Under the pieces are notes generated by a model that saw only the letters and a program-made list of their open reading frames with translations, did no database searches and was not told the DNA's origin. The translations under genes were made by a program, and so were the position numbers. Positions 1 through 11,268 of a DNA stretch of 64,000 bases are shown piece after piece. Positions within the stretch are counted from its first letter, which is position 1. Each line of letters opens with the position of its first letter. Source of the DNA: Nepenthes gracilis (taxonomy: Eukaryota > Streptophyta > Magnoliopsida > Caryophyllales > Nepenthaceae); contig BSYO01000024.1 of assembly GCA_033239525.1 (NCBI GenBank), forward strand, positions 5,851,991 to 5,915,990, given 5' to 3'.

Positions 1-207
1 GACGTTGTCTTAACCTTATGTTATTTTCCATGTGTAATGATTCTAACTTGCCAAAAATATTCTCATATTCTCATTTTGTTCTTTAGAGTATGATACTATC
101 CATATCAAGAGCCACATTTTTATTTTATTGGCTAAACATTGGCATTTAAATTACCCTTACTCTTTACCCATTCTTTAAGATTTAGCTTATTCTTCCATTG
201 TAGAAAG

Positions 208-1107
208 TAATAGGAAAGGTTGCCGGTCAGACGGTAAAATCGAGAGGGTGATGATGATGTACACACACACAAAACAGGAAAAAGGGAGAATATGAAATAT
301 ATAATTTATGTGGAAACCTTCTTCTGAATAAGAGGAAAAAAAACCACGGGACACTTAGTTCATAAAAATTTTATTATATGAAATTTGATTACAAAATTTC
401 TTAATTATACAAACTGTCGAAGAACAGACAACAATAAGAGTAAAGCACAACTCATTGTCTTTCGGTCTTTCTTCGCCTCACACTCTGCTTCCATAACCTC
501 GCATTCTGCATACATACATATATACGGGGTATCGGACGACTATCCACTCTATAAGGCGGTTGCATGTACTATAAAGCCTGCCACCACTCTACAAAATCGC
601 CTTTTTGTCGAAAGCAATCAACCTGCTCTATAAAATCGGCTACCAGCTCTAAAAGTCAACTCATTTTCTGCAAAGTTGTCTGTGCAGATTTTGTAAATGA
701 TCAGCTTTTTTAAACAAACTGTCCTCGACTGTCAGTTATTGTCCTTGCCATCACTAGTGTCCTTGACCATCAGTTAGTGCCCTCGGCCATCAACTATTGT
801 CCTCGGCCATTACTTGTGTCTTCAGCCTTCAACTAGTGTCTTTGACCATCAGTTAAAATCTTTGGTCATCAGTATTTGACTTAACTTGTGACTTTATCCC
901 GACGGCACCACTCCGACAGGTTTTTGTCTCTCTGGCCTTGTGATCCTCTCCGACCTGATGGACCTCTACGAAATCTCTTCCATTCTTGCAAATTGTAACC
1001 GCTCCGGCCTTTCTTCCACTCGATGCCACATCATCGCGTGTACTTACGCACAAGCGTGCGACGAACACAATAATATTTTTCACACTAGAGTGACCCATAT
1101 TTCAACA
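208..1107 (-). repeat. 3' LTR of copia A
   Basis: About 800 bp aligns with the LTR starting at 5199: the same GAGAGGGTGATGATGATG block, the same run around 'cacgggacacttagt', and the same series of tcagTtaGtgtCcTcGGcca repeats. The outer end at about 208 has TG mutated to TA. The inner limit is placed at 1107 because the minus strand there reads a purine-rich GAGAAAAAATT before TGTTGAAATATGGG, a plausible polypurine tract and LTR start. Homology with the other LTR stops earlier, near 1033. Short frames inside it are not genes. Confidence 0.75.
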
Positions 1108-1215
1108 AATTTTTTCTCATGGCCATGGGGGAACGATATTTGTGAGTCCATCCATATCTCAACAAGTCTCAAGCTTCCATTTCGATAGTACTTTGGTCAT
1201 TATGTCTGACCTAAC

Positions 1216-1944
1216 TTACAAAAAAAAAATTATGTCTAACCCATTTTCTTCAATCTGGACTTTTTCAAGTGCTAGTAACCCCGAGTCAATGACATCTTTT
1301 ATAAAATAATATCGAACATCAATATGTTTCAATCTCGAGTGAAATGAGGAGTTCCTATAGAGGTGTATTGCACTTTGATTGTCACAAAATATCACGTACT
1401 TCTTCTGTTTGAAATTAAATTTTTGAATGAATTTCTTCATCCACAGTATCTCCTTACTGGCCTTAGTCACAATAATGAATTCTGCCTCAATTGTTAACAG
1501 AGTAACACACTTTTACAGTTTTGACTACTAAGAAATTGACCCTCTGGCAAACTTGACCAAGAATCTTGAAGTAGAATTTCGGGAGTCAATATCGCCGTCC
1601 ATATTAGTATCAGTGTATCCTACCAATAAAGGCTTATTACTTCCAAAACATAGGCACAACTTAGAGGTTCCCTGGAGATATCTTAATATCCATTTTACTG
1701 CTGACCAATGCTCCATTCTAGGATTGAACAGAAAGCGATTCGCTGTGCCAATAACGTGAACTATGTCCAGTTTGATACAGATCATAACGTACATCAGGCT
1801 TCCCACGATTGACGAGTAGGATATGCTTCTCTTGTTGGCTTTTTCATCATCGGTGGAAGGATATTGCCGACTACTCAATTTAAAATGATTAGCCAACGAA
1901 GTGCTCATCAGTTTTGATTTCTCCATATTAAAACATTGGATCAC
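1216..1944 (-). pseudogene. Copia A RT C-terminus and RNase H, broken
   Basis: The piece at 1528-1944 has the copia RT tail (YSSIVGSLMYV) and RNase H start (SAVKWILRYLQGTS, GYTDTNMDGD). The piece at 1216-1470 has the RNase H core CDNQSAIHL and the RLKHIDVRYYFIKD segment. RNase H would remove RNA from the RNA/DNA hybrid during reverse transcription. A frameshift and stops between the pieces split the domain, so no enzyme can be made from it. Confidence 0.88.
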
Positions 1945-1959
1945 CTATTTTACATAACC

Positions 1960-2530
1960 CTCATAGGATATCCACAATCTCCTTGTGTTACGGTTGTGAA
2001 ATATTCTGATACCTAAAATCTGCTTCGCTGACCCCAAGTCTTTCATAACAAAGGATTTCTCGAGCTATTGCTTTAATTCGGTGATTCGGGAGGAATTACG
2101 CCCAACAATCAGCATATCATCAATATAAAGTAGAAGAATAACAAAATCATCTTCCGAAAATCTCTGAACAAAGACACAATGATTTGAAATAGTTTTTCGA
2201 TAACCTTGATCTACGATAACAGACTTGAACTTCTTGTACCGTTGCCTCAAAACTTGCTTTAGCCCATATAGGCTTTTCTTCAGATGACACATTAAATGTT
2301 CATTCCCCTTAACCTAGAATCCTTTCAATTACTCCATGTAGATGTCCTCCTTAAAGTCACAGTGTAGAAACACTATTTGCACATCCAACTGTTTCACCTC
2401 TAAATCAAGAATAGCAACCAATCTAAGTTCCACTTGGATTGAAAACATTTTTACGACCAGAGCGAATATCTCATCAAAGTCAACACCTTTTCGCTGGTTA
2501 AACCCTTTCACAGCTAACCTTACTTTGTAC
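1960..2530 (-). pseudogene. Copia A reverse transcriptase, broken
   Basis: Minus-strand translation gives the RT start MKGFNQRKGVDFDEIFA and LDVQIVFLHCDFKEDIYM, then KKSLYGLKQVLRQRYKKF and the catalytic YIDDMLIVG. This is the usual copia RT order. At least one frameshift (about 2300-2330) and stops before 2065 separate the parts. YIDD is intact, which suggests that decay was neutral and not aimed at the active site. Confidence 0.9.
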
Positions 2531-2939
2531 CTTGGTCGTCAGTTATTTTCATCCGTCATTAAATGGAAGACCCACCTATTCTTTAGGGCTCTCTTTCCAT
2601 TCTACAACTCAACCAACTCAAACGTATGGTTCTCATGTAACCAACTTATTTCATCCTGCATGGCATTCATCCATTCCGTATTGTGTTCACATTCCATAAC
2701 TTCTCCAAAACATTCCGGCTCGCCTCCATTAGTGAGCAAAACGTACTCACCGGCCGATAGGTGAACCAATGGCTGTCGGTCTCTTGAAGATCGTCAGACG
2801 GGAACAACCTCAACCGGCTCAGTAACGTTTCCACCATCATTATCTTCATCAGATGTTGGTATCTCTCCATTGTCTTCCTTGACCATACCTTGGCCATCAA
2901 CCTCTTGACAAAAAGGTGCCGGTTGGATGATTTCAACAC

Positions 2940-3870
2940 TCATCTTATCAGTCTCACTGATGTCAGATACAGTCTTTTTTTATTGCCGATATCTTCAATC
3001 GTCTCATCCTCGATGAATACAATATATTTAGATTGGACAAGCTTTTTCTCAACCAGATCATATAGTCTATATCCCAACTCATCTTTTCCATAACCGAGGA
3101 AGATGCACTCCTCCAACTTTAGCTCCAACTTACTCCTTTCGTCCTTTGGAATATTAACAAATGCCCTACATCTAAACACTCGTAGATGGTCATAGGATAC
3201 ATTCCTATCGGACCATACTTTCTCAAGAATGTTGCCATTCAAAGGTTTGTTCGGTGACCTGTTGATAGGCCACTATCCTTAAAATTTCCCCTAAAATAAA
3301 CAGGGAAGTTTGGCCTCCGACAATAAAATTCAAACTCTCTCCATCAATGTTTGATTCATGCATTCTATCATCCTATTTAACTGCGGTGTCTTTGGTGGTG
3401 TACTTTGGTGTCGGATGCCATGAGACCGGGAGTATGCATAAAAAATCCCAAGGTACTCACCATCATTATCCCTTCGGACTCATTTCAATTTCTTCCCTGT
3501 CATCTCCACGTGAGTTGGAAAATGCTCAAAAATGTCAAGGACTTGGTCCTTCATCTTAAGGAAGTACACCCATATATTCATTAAGCAATCATCAATAAAC
3601 GAGATAAAATGTTATACTTCTCCAAATGATTTCTCTTTAAATGGACCGCACATATCTGTGTGAACTAGCTCAAGCACTTCAGCCTTTTTGGTAGACAAGT
3701 CTCTATGAAACGTGACTCACCATTGCTTTTATGCCAAGCAATGAAGGTGGGTTTTCAACTTGGGTTCATCTATGCCTCGGAAGAAGTCCTTCCTGGCCAG
3801 ATTATTTAATCCCTTCTCACTCATGTGACTGAGTCAACGATGCCATAAGTCCGATGACTCCTCACTTCTT
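2940..3870 (-). pseudogene. Copia A integrase, broken
   Basis: Reading right to left, the remnants are the zinc-binding region (HMSEKGLNNLARKDFF, then THLHCLA), the start of the catalytic core (ELVHTDMCGP), the second catalytic site (RRDNDGEYLG), the third (TPPKTPQLNRMIECMNQT), and the copia C-terminal segment (DHLRVFRCRAFVNIPKDE, FLGYGKDELGYRLYD). The core needs several frame changes. The catalytic residues can be followed, but no continuous protein exists. Confidence 0.85.
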
Positions 3871-4056
3871 GTCACATGAACCTCTCCTACTGCGGCAGAT
3901 GTCTGTATCATATATAGGCTGGAGACCTTTTTTTCCACGAACAACGACTAGAGACACTCTAGTCAACCTCCGTGCTCCTTCACAGAATATAATGCAATAC
4001 CCTTCATCGTTCAATCGCCCGACTGAATTTATATTCAATCAGATATCTGATACATA

Positions 4057-4299
4057 TCAGACGTCTTTTAGTGACAATTTTGTCCTATTGTTGGTGACAA
4101 GCGATGCGTCATTTCTGCCAATGACCCGGGATAATCCTTTATTTTTCATTCTTAACACTCCAAAATCTCTCGAAGTGTAAAATGTAAATAGTCCCCTTCT
4201 AGACGTAGCGTGGAGTGAAGCACCTGTATCTATTACCCAGTTACCTGTATCTATTACCCAGTTAGACTCGTGATTGGTCAAGTTTGCCACATCATCCAT
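4057..4299 (-). pseudogene. Copia A aspartic protease with internal duplication
   Basis: An open minus-strand stretch contains the copia protease signature WVIDTGASLHATS. The active-site segment is preceded by an extra WVIDTGN. This comes from an exact 21-bp tandem duplication of the DNA (4222-4242 and 4243-4263) that keeps the frame. The protease would have processed the gag-pol polyprotein. It lies between the gag remnant and the integrase remnant, as expected for Ty1-copia. Confidence 0.88.
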
Positions 4300-4384
4300 G
4301 TCACATGTAAATAGGAGGTCACCCTCAGTTATGATTGGGATCGAAGCCTTCTCCTCACCTCGTCCCTTCTCGACTCCACTTTTC

Positions 4385-5085
4385 TTTTTCTATACTTTCA
4401 CACTTCCATTTATAACAGTATTTTTTAATGTGACATTTCTTTCAATAATAATGGTACTCGATGTTTCAATACCTTGAACGGGACTTTCTACGACCCTTCT
4501 CTCCAGACTTCAAACCATGTTCGTTACTCTTTCTCTGTGACTCAATCACAAGTATTTCAAAGTGTTAAAAGGTTAAGGTCTCTTGTGACTGTTATCTCAT
4601 CTCCTCATTCAGCACAACTCTTTTTATTATTTCAAGTGTTACCACGCCGTTTAGCGCAGTATTGGTAATGGTGATTTTTATCATCTCCCATGAGTTCGGT
4701 AGAGTTGTAAGAAATCACAGGACCAACACGTCGCCTTCAAATTTAATGCTTATTCCGTTCAACCGATCCACACACCCTTGAAACTCATTAAAATGGTTGA
4801 CAATGGACGAGCCATTCCTGTATCGCACCTGCATCAATTTCATCAGGTAAAATAACTTATTATTGTTAGTCATAGAAGTATAGAATGTTTCCAACTTTTC
4901 CTATAGTGTTTTTGCATCAGTCTCACCCCTGATGTGATTATATATATTGTCGTCTACAGAATGTCGAATATAACTGCACACCTACTTGTGCTCAAAAGTC
5001 CAATTCTCTTCTGATTTTGCCTTAGGCTTTTGAGTGGGGAGCACCATAAGGTGTATCGATTTGACAAATAGTAGGTCCGACATCT
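4385..5085 (-). pseudogene. Copia A gag (UBN2-like) with damaged zinc knuckle
   Basis: Minus-strand translation from about 5085 gives MSDLLFVKSIHLMVL, SYIRHSVDDNIYNHIRGETD, EKLETFYTSMTNNNKLFYL and VNHFNEFQGCVDRLNGISI. This is a recognisable UBN2-type copia gag capsid region, broken by several stops. Near 4395-4450 a zinc-knuckle remnant reads KKCHIKKYCYKWK, with a stop just before it. One expected Cys is Tyr and the conserved Gly before His is Cys. Gag would have formed the virus-like particle. Confidence 0.82.
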
Positions 5086-5184
5086 TACTCTACCATGTAT
5101 CATAGTTTGTGTCGTTTAAATAAATATCTTATTTATGACCTCTATCGATTCTAGTGATGTTCAACATCCAGCACTAACAACTTC

Positions 5185-5196
5185 GCTTTGATACCA
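5185..5196 (-). other. Primer binding site of copia A
   Basis: The minus strand reads TGGTATCAAAGC two bases inside the right LTR (LTR end CTATCA). It matches the usual plant primer site TGGTATCAGAGC (initiator methionine tRNA 3' end) with one difference. It fixes the element as minus-strand. Confidence 0.85.
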
Positions 5197-5198
5197 TT

Positions 5199-5966
5199 TG
5201 ATAGAAAAGGGTGCCGTCGGACAGTAAAATCGAGAGGGTGATGATGATGAATACACATGCACACAATAGAAAAAAAGGAGAATAGGAACACACAATTTAC
5301 ATGGAAACCCTCTTTTGAATAAGAGGAAGAAAGATCACGGGACACTTAGTCCATAAAAATTTTACTATGTAAAATTTGATTATCAAAACCCTTTTGGTTA
5401 TGCAAACTCTCAAAGAACAAACAACAATAAGAGTGAAGTACAACTCATTGTTTTTTTGTGTTTCTTCGCATCACACTCTATTTCCACACCCTCGCATTCT
5501 GCATACATATATATATATATAGGACACCAGACGACCAACCACTCTGTAAAGCAATTGTGCGTACTATAGAGCCTGCCACCTATTCTACAAAATTTCCTTT
5601 CTGTCGGGAGCAATTGACCTGCTCTATAAAATCGGCTACCGACTCTGAAAGTCAACTCCCTTTTCTACAATGTTGTCTGCACAGACTTTACAGATGACCA
5701 ACTTTTTCAAACAGACTATCATCGGCCATCAATTATTATCTTTGGCCATCACAGTGTCCTCGGCCTTCAATCAGTGTCTTCGGCCGTTAGTTAGAGTCCT
5801 CGGTCATCAGTATTTGACTTGACTTATTACTTTATCTTGGCGGCATCACTCTGACAAGTTTTTGTCTCTCCAGCCTAATTGACCTCTACAGAATTTCACT
5901 GTAAAATTTCTTCCATTTTAATTAAGTGTAACTACTTCAATCTTTTTTCCACTCAAGGCCACGTCA
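5199..5966 (-). repeat. 5' LTR of copia A
   Basis: This partner of 208-1107 starts TGATAG on the plus strand next to the primer site. Homology to the other LTR runs to about 5966 (GGCCACGTCA). The other LTR seems to extend some 70 bp further, so this copy is probably cut short at the contact with copia B. The two LTRs differ at many positions and by indels, so the insertion is old. Confidence 0.8.
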
Positions 5967-5969
5967 ACT

Positions 5970-6641
5970 TTTAAGTATGTAATTCAATTTTGTCTCTTGT
6001 TTTGTTTTATTTTTTATTTTTTAAGCATGTTCAAATTGTACTTTCTGATTCGAACGCAACCGTATTCTCCTCCTTCTCCTTAACAGTAACGATAGATTAG
6101 TTTTTTCCTATCTATTTTATGTCATCTTATGTACTAACGCATTATTATTTTCACTTCTTATGCATTCTCCTGTGACTGTGATCCCCGCTCTTTCGTCCTA
6201 CTGTTCTGGTAATTATTATGAATTTTCACAAGCACATCTTTTCATCAACTCTCTTAAGATTTCTTTTGTTGTAAGCCAGTTTTGATGAGCTAGTGGTGGA
6301 ATAATTCATAATAATAGAAGAAAAATAAGGATGGGATAGTGAAAATGGAGAATAAAATGTAATTTTTTTATTCAAATATATTCAACTCTTTAATTTCCAT
6401 GATACAAGAACTCTATTAATATAGGATTAAGTTGGAGCCTTCCAATTGTCAAATTCAATTTCAAAACCTAACTCATGTCAAAAAATTTTGGAATAAGAGA
6501 ATAAAAGACATTTAATATCCTTAGTCAAATTAAAATTATTTAATCAATTGAAATTAAAAACTAAGGACAAGATAATAAAAGATATTTAATATACCTTATT
6601 AAAGTTTAACTCTAATAATTAATTGGGATTAGTATTCAACA
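5970..6641 (-). repeat. 3' LTR of a second copia element B
   Basis: At 6642-6653 the minus strand reads TTTAAGGAGGGA, a typical copia polypurine tract, followed directly by TGTTGAATACTAATCCC, a typical LTR start. The sequence to the left is therefore the 3' LTR of a minus-strand copia. It is AT-rich, and its left limit is unclear because it merges with the truncated LTR of copia A. No second copy is seen in the window. Confidence 0.65.
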
Positions 6642-6653
6642 TCCCTCCTTAAA

Positions 6654-6870
6654 GGTGAGCATCAACATTATCCTTTTAAACATATCAAGCTTTTATGGTT
6701 TTGTAAAAGTATCAGCAGCTTGATTATGAGACTAGCAATATATCAATTTGACTTATTTATTTTTCACTTGCTCTACAATAGGATGATAATGTGTATTGAT
6801 GTGCATACTTCTCTCATATAATATGAGATCTTTTACCAAGGTAATCATGGGTTTATTATCAATATAAGTC
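6654..6870 (-). pseudogene. Copia B RNase H C-terminal fragment
   Basis: Minus-strand translation gives DNKPMITLVKDLILYERSMH, then HYHPIVEQVKNK, QAADTFTKP and KLDMFKRIMLM. This is the end of a copia RNase H, normally of the form DN..I.L...P..H.R.KHID, ending FTKPL. Several stops are present. It ends exactly at the polypurine tract and LTR start, as expected for the last coding domain. The rest of element B is missing to the right of about 6870. Confidence 0.8.
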
Positions 6871-7995
6871 TTTATGGGACTTTTTCAAAAAAATCCTAAA
6901 AAATTTATAATTTTTAAACTAAATTACCCGACATGCGTTAGAATTAATAGTTTCATACCCAACTTCACAAGTTAATAGTGTGACAATCACTTGCTTTTTT
7001 GAACACCATGTAAAAGCCAAATTGCTTGTCTCTTTAAATTTCTTATCCAATCACTGTTTGTCTGCCCCGCAAAGACCAAATTTATTAACATATGAATAAA
7101 ACTAACCATCATCGAGGGCCACTTTGATGAAATTGAGGATCTATTTTGTCACATTATCATAAATAATATCAGGCTTTATGCAGGTTAAATGAAGTACATA
7201 TTTTGTTCAATAACATTCAAGCGCCCAGAGAATAGATAATGCACAAAGAGGGTATAATTTTCCCTGAAGGATGGCTTTGTAACCACAACAATTTTCTTTA
7301 TTTCCATAACATTTTTCTCTTACAAATAGAGAAAAATCTTAGTGGCAATAATGAATATAGTTGTGGTATGAACATCTCCCTTTTTGATACCTGCTAATAT
7401 ATAAGAAAATATATGACGAGACCAGTTCAATTTTAGAACAAAATACAAGACAAATTGATCTGACTTTGCATGCAGATTATGTGGATCAATTTTGATGTCA
7501 ATTTATCATTTGCAATTAGCTTTTAAACTTCAAGTTCCCATTTTCTAATTTTCCAAATGTTAGGGCACTAGCATGTAATTTTTCTAGATCTCTAGGAACA
7601 TCCAACTTGCCATTAAAAGGGAGACCTATAGCATTGGACTACTCTATTGTAGGATTTAGGGAAGAACATACCAACATAACGACAGGCAAACTCTTACTCT
7701 GCAGGCAAAATAATTTTATAATTTTAATCCATGAAATTTAAGTCATAAACATACTATTAATACCGATGAACTAAAAGGAACATCTACAAAGTAATTAACT
7801 ACCAACGTGACAAAGAGATTTTAGTGGCACTGAAATGCAAACCCAAATTTTCTGTAACAGAGAATAATCGATTAGCAACAATAGTCCCAGCATTTGATAT
7901 CATGTCCTGATGAAACTTCTTTCACCCCATATATATATGGAAAGTAAAGATATTTCGTTAGTCTAATGGAAGGTAAAGAATAATCAATTTCTTTG
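6871..7995. other. AT-rich spacer, no recognised gene apart from a possible exon
   Basis: About 1.1 kb without retrotransposon domains that I can recognise. It separates the copia B fragment from the LARD-like element, and neither neighbour's sequence continues into it. A possible exon-like stretch at 7525-7700 is listed separately. Confidence 0.4.
7525..7700 (-). pseudogene. Possible host-gene exon remnant, unrecognised
   Basis: On the minus strand a splice-acceptor-like TTTTGCCTGCAG is followed by a translation with one in-frame stop: SLPVVMLVCSSLNPTIE, stop, SNAIGLPFNGKLDVPRDLEK, then LHASALTFGKLENGNLKFKS and a second stop. The composition looks protein-like and unlike gag-pol. I do not recognise the family. 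It may be a captured or decayed exon, or chance. Confidence 0.2.
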
Positions 7996-8002
7996 CCTCG
8001 CT

Positions 8003-8774
8003 ACACGAATCATCTTCGTCGTTCCAACGGTGTGAGAATTTGGAGTAGATGTGACGCCTACACAGTCATGAGCCTGGATCAGAGTGTTGCTTTGAAAGTT
8101 GGGGGTGGCCCTGCTCTGCTAGGATAGCCCTTCAAGCTAAATGTGGAAATGTAAGGATGAGCATGGTCTGTCAATCCCTATCCTTTCTACTCAGTTTCCT
8201 TCTCTCTCATTGGGTTCTGCTTTCTAAAATCTTCTCCTCAGTCCCTCTTTGGTCATAGAGGTGCTGAGAAATGTGACGGAGGGGGAAGGAGTGAGACAGG
8301 TGCTCTTTGGGTCTCCTCATCTTCTGGATTCAACCACTTTCTTTCCTGTGGAGGAATGGAGGTATTTTAGAGGTAGCGCTGGTTAGCTATCCTTGGACCT
8401 TACGACTGGTGATAATTGTCTATATGGATTCGCTAAATTATCTCAACGAGCGTGCATGGGGCAAGTATGGTAATCATAGCTTTTATTAGAAATATTGTGG
8501 AGCCATGCTTGCTATCTTGGAAAGATGTGTTGGGCAAATATTTTACGAATATTTGTTGGGCTACCAGTGGCTGTGCAGGTGGGGCAACCATGGGTGCGGC
8601 GCTACGTGCAACCCTAATCGCCTGCTTCTTGCTGAATGATTTTGGGTTGAACCACTTGGGCTGACTGCACTGCTGTCGGGACTTCAGGCCTTGGGCTGCG
8701 AAGTGTTCCTCCTAAGTTACCGCTTCCCCTGTAAGTCAGATTCAGGGCCAGTTCTTGAATCCCCAAACCCAACA
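8003..8774 (-). repeat. 3' LTR of LARD-like element, truncated
   Basis: About 770 bp aligns with 13037-13815, including the acacagtcatgagcctgga block, the AAATATTTTACgaATATTTg stretch and the gcaaccctaa..gcctgcttcttgctgaatga stretch. The part corresponding to 12173-13036, including the 50-bp array, is absent. Sequence left of 8003 is unrelated. The parallel short plus-strand frames in both LTRs reflect shared ancestry and are not evidence of a gene. Confidence 0.8.
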
Positions 8775-8786
8775 TTGCCCCCCCAT
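8775..8786 (-). other. Polypurine tract of LARD-like element
   Basis: The minus strand reads ATGGGGGGGCAA directly before the LTR start TGTTGGG. A polypurine tract primes plus-strand DNA synthesis, and its position fixes the left LTR as the 3' LTR. The Tat element has a similar GGCATGGGGGGCTAG at 24113-24127. Confidence 0.75.
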
Positions 8787-9559
8787 ACTGGAAGGTTCGA
8801 ATTTTTAACCCCCTACATGCTATGATGGGACGTTGCCGTATGGGTCTTCATGCATTTTTCTTTTCTAGGCGTTCTACAGATATTTGCTCTATTCGACAAG
8901 ATTTGGTGCCGATTTGATACTCTGTTGTTGGCAATCTTCCGTCGCCAACACGATCTCTTCAATTTAATACTGGTCGATCTCCTCCTTTTGCTATAAATGA
9001 AAGGGCTCTTAACACCTCATATCATGAATCATCTTCACCAACCGAGTGATGTGAGAGTTCGGAACTGGCATGGAGTCTACACAACCATGAGCTGGGATTG
9101 GTGAAGATTCTTGTCCAAAATTTGAAGCTAAAATTGAGGACGTGTGTAAAGTATGCCTTAGTTACCCGCTTTTACACCCGGCCAAAAACTAGGACCTCGT
9201 CTCTGGAGGGAGCCACTAAGCTTTGAGGGGTAGTTTCCTCAGGGGTCTACCCGTGCATAGGTTAATTGGACTGTTGGCGACTTGGTCTTCTACCGATCCT
9301 GACTCGCGGCGGTTCATCTTGAACGCTTGGTTAAGGTGTTAGCTAGTCGGATAAGCCTTAAGCTTGTCAGGGATGCATGCCACGGTTTGTAGTCTTAGAA
9401 AGTGGCATGTTAAGTCATCATTACGTATACTACACCGTCGATTCACTGATTTAAGCGTCAGGGTTGCCAGCTATCAACAGGCTGCGCTGGGAGGCACAAC
9501 TATTGTGCGGAAAGTGTAACATTTGTGATTTTGTTATTCCTAGTTGACCCATTTTCGAA

Positions 9560-9960
9560 AGTTGAGGTTTCGTAGAGTCAAGAGCGAGCTGTCAACTTCA
9601 AACATGAGCTATTGGAGTCTTAGGCAAGCTCCAAGAGCTCACAGAAAAAAATCACGGGCTCCAGGCTGGATTACCTCACTGCGAGGATGTGCTTTAAGAG
9701 CAAGCAACGAGATACATGGAGAGCTGAGTGAGCGCTGCTGTTCCTGAGGCTCTAGAGTCATGAGTAGGCTGCTAGCATCGACCGTGAGCTGTCCGAGTCT
9801 TAGGTGAGAACCAAGAGCTCACAGAGAAAAAATCTCGAGCTTTGGATCGGATTGCCTCGTTATGAGGATGCGCTTTGGGAGCAAGCGGTGAGAAAGATGG
9901 AGAGCCAAGTGGCAACTTGCTAACTTCTAGAGTAATTGTGCCTAAAGAGGTAGAAGGTTG
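9560..9960. repeat. Tandem duplication of about 180 bp
   Basis: The block around CAAGAGCTCACAGA..AAAATC..GAGCT, then GAGGATG.GCTTT..GAGCAAGC, occurs near 9631 and again near 9812, about 180 bp apart and diverged. It lies in the internal non-coding part of the LARD-like element. No function is apparent. Confidence 0.7.
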
Positions 9961-10209
9961 AGGACTCCACTCTGCTTGGATGAAGTTTGTCGAGCTAGAC
10001 CTTCCTATTGGCACCTTTGATTTGAGAAGCGTTGGAGATCAATATTGATATGACTTGGGTGATCTCCCAGAGATAGAACGGAAGCCTTCACCACATTCAC
10101 AGAGGGGCTTCTCACCTTAGGATAGTCAGCCATTTGAGCTACAGGTGTAGGAAGCACTTTGTATTCCTTGGAGGGATTCTTCTAGTCATCCATTGTTGTT
10201 GGTGTCTTC

Positions 10210-10760
10210 AAGCTTATGCTAAATTTCTTTTCACAACATCTTTTTGTTTGCCAATCGGGTGCTATTGTTTTGGTTATCGGGCTTGAAAGGATGTGCCTGC
10301 CAGTTGTGCTTGCTCCTGGTGGGAGGAGGTCGTGGCATAAGGAAAAATGTGTGTTGCTTAAGCGTGGCCACTATCATAACCGAGTTTGGTTGCTCAATTG
10401 AGTCAGGTTGTGGTCATTCCTCTGAAAGGAAGTCGTAGCACTAAGGAAAATTCTTTGCCAACTAGGCACTACCTCCATCGTTGCCGGGCTCGACCGGACG
10501 AGTTTTTCTGTTTGTACTCTTTCTCATAGAAAGACGTCGTGGCATGGGTATCGGTGACCCTCACAAGGGTCGGCTGGGTTTCATGGCTGCGGGTGCTGAG
10601 CTTTGGCGAAGTCTAGGCCATCACCCACACATAATCATATTGGTGCTCGGTCCTATTAAAAGACGTCGTAACTCATGTGCATTTTTTCCTAATTCGTTGA
10701 TCGTTGTTAGCTGATGGTGCTCTCTTCTTTGGGAGGAGGTTATTGCATGTATAATGTAAA
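10210..10760. repeat. Degenerate repeated motifs in the LARD interior
   Basis: Irregular repeats share a core like GGAGGAGGTCGTGGCAT or AAAGACGTCGTGGCAT, spaced roughly 90-120 bp. At least five versions occur (near 10324, 10427, 10533, 10660 and 10731). They lie in the internal spacer, and the plus-strand frames here look like by-products of the repeats. Confidence 0.55.
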
Positions 10761-10823
10761 AGCCATCTAAGGTTTTGTGTTTGACTGCGTGTAGGCCACT
10801 AAGTTGCGGGATCGAGTTTCAAA

Positions 10824-10958
10824 ATTTGATCATGCATGAGCCGCTTAGTAATGGGACGTAGGTTCATAATTTGACCACACATGGGTCAATTGGTAGTGGG
10901 ACTGAGATTCATAATTTGATCGCAAATGAGCCGCTTGATAGATGAGATTGAGGTTCTT
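10824..10958. repeat. 45-bp tandem repeats, three copies
   Basis: Three consecutive 45-bp units begin ATTTGAYCA/ATTTGATCG and contain a version of CATGAGCCGCTT and of GGTTCATA. They occupy the same place, between the gag side and the 3' end, as the 40-bp spacer array of the Tat element at 20982-21219. Confidence 0.8.
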
Positions 10959-11268
10959 TGACCGTTCGTAGGTTGAGTTATGAGTAAACGAAAGTTCACT
11001 TGACTTAGGAGCACACTAGGTTGTTTGATATTATGGGATGATATGCAAACACTTGCATGAGCCAATTAAGTAGAGGACTATTTTATTAACTAAGGCATGG
11101 TTTAAGCAATCCATATGATGCATGTGAGACTTACCTGAATTCGGCATAGAATCGTCGATGATGCTTGTGATGGATGGCATGCTATACCCTCAGAACTAGT
11201 TAATCATCCTGAGTGCATGGCTTGCGTGCACTGGTCTGGAGAGTCGTCAAAGTGCTTTTGCCGATACT

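Larger units (their letters stand above)
208..5966 (-). mobile_element. Degenerate Ty1-copia LTR retrotransposon A
   Basis: Two related sequences, about 208-1107 and 5199-5966, flank a minus-strand region with copia domains in the order gag, protease, integrase, RT, RNase H. The primer site lies just inside the right LTR, so the right LTR is the 5' LTR and the element reads right to left. Every domain carries stops and frameshifts, so the copy is dead. I found no convincing target-site duplication, and the right LTR seems truncated where it meets copia B at about 5967. Lineage is not resolved; the gag resembles the UBN2 class. Confidence 0.9.

Noticed and set aside
385..633. Short frames within 208-1107 and 5410-5697
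   Set aside because: They lie inside the LTRs of copia A and have no domain likeness.
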